Below the pieces are notes generated by a model. It saw only the letters and a list, made by a program, of their open reading frames with translations, searched no databases and had not been told where the DNA came from. From NCBI GenBank assembly GCA_045596605.1, contig JAZOCR010000167.1, positions 1 through 7,554 of the forward strand: 7,554 bases of DNA, given 5' to 3'. The first letter of the stretch is position 1; each line of letters starts with the position of its first letter. The stretch is from SIG622 sp045596605. GTDB lineage: Bacteria > Bacillota > Clostridia > Oscillospirales > CAG-382. Of the stretch, positions 5,049-7,554 are shown in pieces. The position numbers were made by a program, and so were the translations under genes.

Positions 5049-6335
5049 TTATTTGTAATATTCAAACTCTACTCCGTAAAGCTCAACAATCTGACCGTCA
5101 ACTATGCCTCTGGCTTCAAGTGCGTCAATAATTCCGCTGGAGCGAAGTATTTTCTGGAAATAAGCAAAGCTTTCTCGGTCATTGAAGTTGATTGATTCTA
5201 TTACTTTTATAATTCTCGGACATTCAACGTGGAAGGTGTCGTTTTCACGATTTATTGTTATTTCAGAAGAAGATGCATCATCTTCAATTTCATCCTCTAC
5301 GCAGTATTCTGGAGTATAAATTTTGATAGGTGGAAGCTCACGGAGCTTTTTTGCAATAAGCTCACAAAGCTCGTCTGTGCCGTGTGCTATTGCAGCGGCA
5401 ATGAAAACTATTTCACAGCCCTGCTTATTTGCAAACTCGATAAGTTTTTCCTTTGTTTCGTCAGACATCATATCAATCTTGTTTGCTGCGATTATTCTCG
5501 GTCTTGACGCTAGCTCAGGGCTGTACAGCTCAAGCTCATTGTTGATTTTTTCTATATCTTCAATGGGGTCTCTTCCTTCAAAGCCTGAAGCATCAACAAC
5601 GTTTATAAGAAGTCTGCATCTGTCAATGTGACGCAGGAACTGATGTCCAAGCCCTTCACCGCTGTGAGCACCTTCAATAAGACCGGGAAGGTCTGCAAGC
5701 ACAAATTGTCCGCCCTTTGCGTTTACAACGCCAAGCATAGGTGCGAGAGTTGTAAAATGATAGTCTGCAATTTTTGGCTTTGCGGCAGATACCACTGAGA
5801 GAATAGTTGATTTTCCTGCACTTGGCATACCTACGAGTCCTGCATCTGCAAGCATTTTTAGTTCAAGAATAATTTCTTTTTCTTTTCCTTTGATACCTGC
5901 TTTTGCAAAATTAGGTGTCTGTCTTGTGGGAGTAGCAAAGTGGGTGTTTCCGAATCCGCCTTTGCCGCCTTTCAGGAAAACGTATCTTCCGCTTTCAACT
6001 ACGTCATCATCTGACATATCCTTAATTATTTTGTCTGTTTCAGGGTCTTTTATAACAGTTCCGGGAGGAAGCGGAATTTCAAGGTCAGCACCGTTTTTGC
6101 CGTGAAATTTTGCACCGGTTCCCGCACCACCGTTTTCTGCAACAAATTTTCTTCTGTATTTAAAGTTTAAAAGTGTATTATTGCCTTCATCAATTGTAAA
6201 AACAATACTACCGCCGTGACCGCCGTCGCCGCCGTCAGGACCACCGTGGGAAACGTATTTTTCGCGTCTGAAAGACACTGCACCGTTACCGCCGTTGCCG
6301 GATTTTACATATATTTTAACTTTGTCTATAAACAT
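5049..6335 (-). CDS. obgE: Obg family GTPase (ribosome assembly and growth control)
   Basis: The protein has 428 residues, full length for the Firmicute three-domain form. Residues 1-158 are the glycine-rich Obg fold (for example GGPDGGDGGHGG, 31-42). The GTPase domain has G1 GMPSAGKS (169-176), switch T195/T196, G3 DLPG (215-218), G4 NKID (285-288) and a G5-like AAA (313-315). Residues from about 355 form the Obg C-terminal domain found in Gram-positives. Obg binds the 50S subunit late in its assembly and links GTP/ppGpp status to growth, and in Bacillus to stress response and sporulation. ATG at 6335 follows AAAGGAA at about 9-10 bases. It is the last gene of the rplU-prp-rpmA-obgE order, separated from rpmA by a hairpin terminator, so its expression may be lower than that of the ribosomal proteins. 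No missing key residue was seen. Confidence 0.97.
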   Translation of the reverse strand: MFIDKVKIYVKSGNGGNGAVSFRREKYVSHGGPDGGDGGHGGSIVFTIDEGNNTLLNFKYRRKFVAENGGAGTGAKFHGKNGADLEIPLPPGTVIKDPETDKIIKDMSDDDVVESGRYVFLKGGKGGFGNTHFATPTRQTPNFAKAGIKGKEKEIILELKMLADAGLVGMPSAGKSTILSVVSAAKPKIADYHFTTLAPMLGVVNAKGGQFVLADLPGLIEGAHSGEGLGHQFLRHIDRCRLLINVVDASGFEGRDPIEDIEKINNELELYSPELASRPRIIAANKIDMMSDETKEKLIEFANKQGCEIVFIAAAIAHGTDELCELIAKKLRELPPIKIYTPEYCVEDEIEDDASSSEITINRENDTFHVECPRIIKVIESINFNDRESFAYFQKILRSSGIIDALEARGIVDGQIVELYGVEFEYYK

Positions 6336-6393
6336 TTTTCACCATTCCTTTTTGCAGGGTAACAGTTGTATAATCTTGCGTTTTTGGCAAAAT

Positions 6394-6428
6394 AATCGGC
6401 TGCCGGGGGATTGTGCCGACAGCCGATT
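6394..6428 (-). terminator. Intrinsic terminator or attenuator between rpmA and obgE
   Basis: AATCGGCTG (6394-6402) and CAGCCGATT (6420-6428) form a perfect 9-bp stem, extended by three G-C pairs (6404-6406 with 6416-6418) after one mismatch. On the minus strand the stem leads into ATTATTTTG, a moderate U-rich tail. It starts 20 bases after the rpmA stop. Because obgE has no obvious strong promoter of its own, partial readthrough is likely. Confidence 0.65.
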
Positions 6429-6447
6429 TGTGATGTGTAGCCTAAGC

Positions 6448-6732
6448 TTAAGCTTCCTTGGTATAAACGCTTACACGCTTTCTTCCACCAGCCATGTGCT
6501 CGAACTTAACAACACCCGCCTCGAGAGCAAAAAGTGTATCGTCTGTGCCGATACCAACGTTAACACCGGGACGAATGTGTGTGCCACGCTGTCTAACGAT
6601 GATGTTGCCGGCAACAACCGACTGTCCGTCAGCCTTCTTTACACCAAGACGCTTGGATTCGGAATCTCTGCCGTTCTTTGTAGAACCAACACCCTTTTTA
6701 TGAGCAAAAAACTGAATACTAAGTCTCATCAT
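6448..6732 (-). CDS. rpmA: 50S ribosomal protein bL27 (with cleavable N-terminus)
   Basis: The protein has 94 residues. The body matches bL27: AHKKGVGSTKNGRDSESKRLGVK, VVAGNIIVRQRGT and FEHMAGGRKRVSVY. L27 sits near the peptidyl-transferase centre, and its N-terminus reaches the tRNA acceptor ends. As in many Firmicutes it starts with a short extension, MMRLSIQFF, ahead of AHKKG. By analogy with Staphylococcus aureus, cleavage is expected between F9 and A10 by the Prp protease encoded next door. There are two consecutive ATG codons (6732 and 6729). AAAGGA is 7 bases from the first and 10 from the second. The mature protein would be identical either way, because the extension is removed. It is co-transcribed with prp, 30 bases upstream. 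Confidence 0.97.
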   Translation of the reverse strand: MMRLSIQFFAHKKGVGSTKNGRDSESKRLGVKKADGQSVVAGNIIVRQRGTHIRPGVNVGIGTDDTLFALEAGVVKFEHMAGGRKRVSVYTKEA

Positions 6733-6747
6733 TGTTCTTTCCTTTCC

Positions 6748-6769
6748 TGCATAAAAATATTCTTATGCA
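6748..6769 (-). repeat. Small inverted repeat before rpmA
   Basis: TGCATAA (6748-6754) and TTATGCA (6763-6769) are perfect 7-bp arms around an 8-base loop. They overlap the prp stop codon and lie just upstream of the rpmA ribosome binding site. No T run follows, so it is not a terminator. It might modulate the ratio of Prp to L27 translation, or be incidental. Confidence 0.35.
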
Positions 6770-7098
6770 AATGTAATACTTACAAATTTCGGGAACTCAC
6801 CGGAAAAATTCTTCATCTGAAGCATAAAACCATTCATTACCGAAGAAATTGTATCCGAAATGGATTTATTTTTGTCGGTAGGGAGGATTTTGAGCTCAAA
6901 TAAAGCTTTTTCAGGATTGATATTTGTTTCTGTATCAGCTCCGAGAGCGTCAATGAGAATGCTCATTACAAGCTCGCAGGAGGATGATATATAGGAGCAA
7001 ATTATGTCAGAGCCACACTCGGAATAGCCCGAATGACCGCTTGTCTTAATTTCTCCGTATCCAAATACCACATCCTTCTTAAGAGTAATTTTCGTCAT
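6763..7098 (-). CDS. prp: Ribosomal-processing cysteine protease Prp (YsxB family)
   Basis: The protein has 111 residues, the normal size for this family. The signature GHSGYSECGSDIICSYIS (21-38) supplies the catalytic pair H22 and C34, at the same numbering as the characterised Staphylococcus aureus enzyme. Prp removes the N-terminal extension of bL27, which is required for functional ribosomes. The substrate motif is present in the adjacent rpmA product. The gene sits between rplU and rpmA, its canonical position in Firmicutes. ATG at 7098 starts four bases after the rplU stop (TGA 7105-7103) and has no purine-rich ribosome site. Its translation is therefore probably coupled to that of rplU, which would keep the protease level below that of the ribosomal proteins. 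A cytosolic protein is expected. Confidence 0.93.
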   Translation of the reverse strand: MTKITLKKDVVFGYGEIKTSGHSGYSECGSDIICSYISSSCELVMSILIDALGADTETNINPEKALFELKILPTDKNKSISDTISSVMNGFMLQMKNFSGEFPKFVSITFA

Positions 7099-7102
7099 TA
7101 AA

Positions 7103-7414
7103 TCAGAAAACTACCTTGTCGATCGAAATCTTAGAATAGGGCTGTCTGTGACCCATCTTCTTCTTTTCGTTTTTCTTGGACTTGTACTTAATGATTGTGA
7201 TCTTCTTAGCCTTATCGTTCTTGATAATGCTTGCTTCGATCTTAGCTCCGTCAACGTAGGGAGCACCAACCTTAATACCGTCCTCGTTCTGAATTGCAAG
7301 TACTGTGTCGAAAGAAACCTTTTCTCCTTCGGGTGTGCCAAGCTTCTCAACGTAAATTACGTCGCCTTCCTGGACCTTGTACTGCTTTCCGCCAGTTGTA
7401 AATACTGCGTACAC
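7103..7414 (-). CDS. rplU: 50S ribosomal protein bL21
   Basis: The protein has 103 residues, the standard length, starting MYAVFTTGGKQYKVQEGD. Other family hallmarks are the central APYVDGAKIEASI and the C-terminal KKKMGHRQPYSKISI. bL21 binds 23S rRNA early in 50S assembly. The start is GTG at 7414-7412: AGAGGTG (7427-7421) lies 8 bases upstream, and the protein then begins exactly like other L21 sequences. A GTG three codons further upstream is part of the ribosome binding site itself and would add MLF, so it is rejected. It is the first gene of the rplU-prp-rpmA(-obgE) operon and is preceded by a strong promoter and a structured leader that probably provides autoregulation. Confidence 0.97.
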   Translation of the reverse strand: MYAVFTTGGKQYKVQEGDVIYVEKLGTPEGEKVSFDTVLAIQNEDGIKVGAPYVDGAKIEASIIKNDKAKKITIIKYKSKKNEKKKMGHRQPYSKISIDKVVF

Positions 7415-7511
7415 GAAAAGCACCTCTCTTTCATTATGAACTCGCTGAAATCAGGTTTTTAAGTCTTGGACATAAAAAAATCCCGCATAAAATTAGACCC
7501 TTATCAAGCGG
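7415..7511 (-). promoter_or_regulatory. Probable L21 leader (structured 5' UTR of rplU)
   Basis: The leader is about 97 bases from the predicted transcription start to the GTG codon. It contains competing pairings. CCGC (7511-7508) can pair with GCGG (7486-7483), a weak hairpin followed by GA and seven T (7480-7474). Alternatively GGGTCT (7500-7495) can pair with AGACTT (7466-7461), enclosing GGAT/GTCC (7483-7480 with 7471-7468). The same GG bases are used by both folds, which suits an attenuation switch. L21 leaders are an established autoregulatory class in low-GC Gram-positives. The match here is by position and general architecture, not by alignment. Confidence 0.58.
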
Positions 7512-7517
7512 CAAATT

Positions 7518-7546
7518 ATTCTACCATAAACAAATATATTTGTCAA
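7518..7546 (-). promoter_or_regulatory. Strong promoter of the rplU operon
   Basis: On the minus strand a perfect -35 TTGACA (7546-7541), a 17-base spacer and -10 TAGAAT (7523-7518) are present, with TGG immediately before the -10 (extended -10). Transcription should start near 7511. This is the best sigma-A-type promoter in the window, as expected for ribosomal protein genes. Confidence 0.88.
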
Positions 7547-7554
7547 GTAAATTG

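Noticed and set aside
6190..6300. CCGCCGT-like repeated triplets
   Set aside because: They are the codons of the glycine-rich Obg fold, not a DNA repeat element.
6361..6390. TTGCCA as a -35 for an obgE promoter
   Set aside because: No acceptable -10 lies 16-18 bases downstream; TTATAC is only about 11 bases away.
6444..6455. AAGCTTAAGCTT palindrome at the rpmA 3' end
   Set aside because: It is short and low in complexity, and a better stem (6394-6428) explains termination.
6295..6903. Open frame of 202 codons on the plus strand
   Set aside because: It is antisense to the conserved obgE 5' end, rpmA and prp, and its translation resembles no known protein. It is a shadow of those genes.

Overview
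The window looks like chromosomal DNA from an anaerobic, low-GC Firmicute of the class Clostridia, probably a Ruminococcus/Oscillospiraceae-type gut bacterium. This rests on four signs: the AT-rich intergenic DNA, the rplU-prp-rpmA-obg order with a Firmicute-type N-terminal extension on L27, a DivIVA protein, and a hydrogenase of the putative sensory type. The genus is inference. No rRNA, tRNA, CRISPR array, transposase or integrase was seen.

Layout. Bases 1-1802 run on the plus strand: the last codons of an unidentified gene, then an iron-sulphur [FeFe]-hydrogenase-like protein (66-1382), then a small single-pass membrane protein (1401-1802). A hairpin at 1825-1856 lies where this unit meets the minus-strand genes and can serve both directions. 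Everything to the right is on the minus strand. Reading from the right edge, there is a strong promoter (7518-7546), an L21-type leader, rplU (bL21), prp (the cysteine protease that trims L27), rpmA (bL27), a hairpin terminator or attenuator, and obgE. A second unit starts from an extended -10 promoter near 4960 and carries divIVA-like and fumarase-beta-like genes. A third starts from a good promoter at 3555-3583 and carries an alpha-toroid protein with QW motifs, followed by a DUF4867-type cupin-like protein.

How they work together. The right half is a ribosome biogenesis and growth-control block: L21 and L27 are made together with the protease that matures L27 and with the Obg GTPase that acts on the 50S subunit. 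The left half is less conventional. The hydrogenase-like protein keeps the cysteines expected to hold the H-cluster, but it lacks the proton-relay cysteine and both neighbouring methionines of catalytic enzymes. That fits the sensory group D type rather than a bulk hydrogen producer. Its small membrane-anchored neighbour has no known role.

The most unusual structural signal is a set of long perfect inverted repeats (10-11 bp arms) inside coding sequence. Three lie in the hydrogenase gene and one near the 5' end of the fumarase-beta gene, more than chance would be expected to give. No clearly new defence or mobile system is visible.
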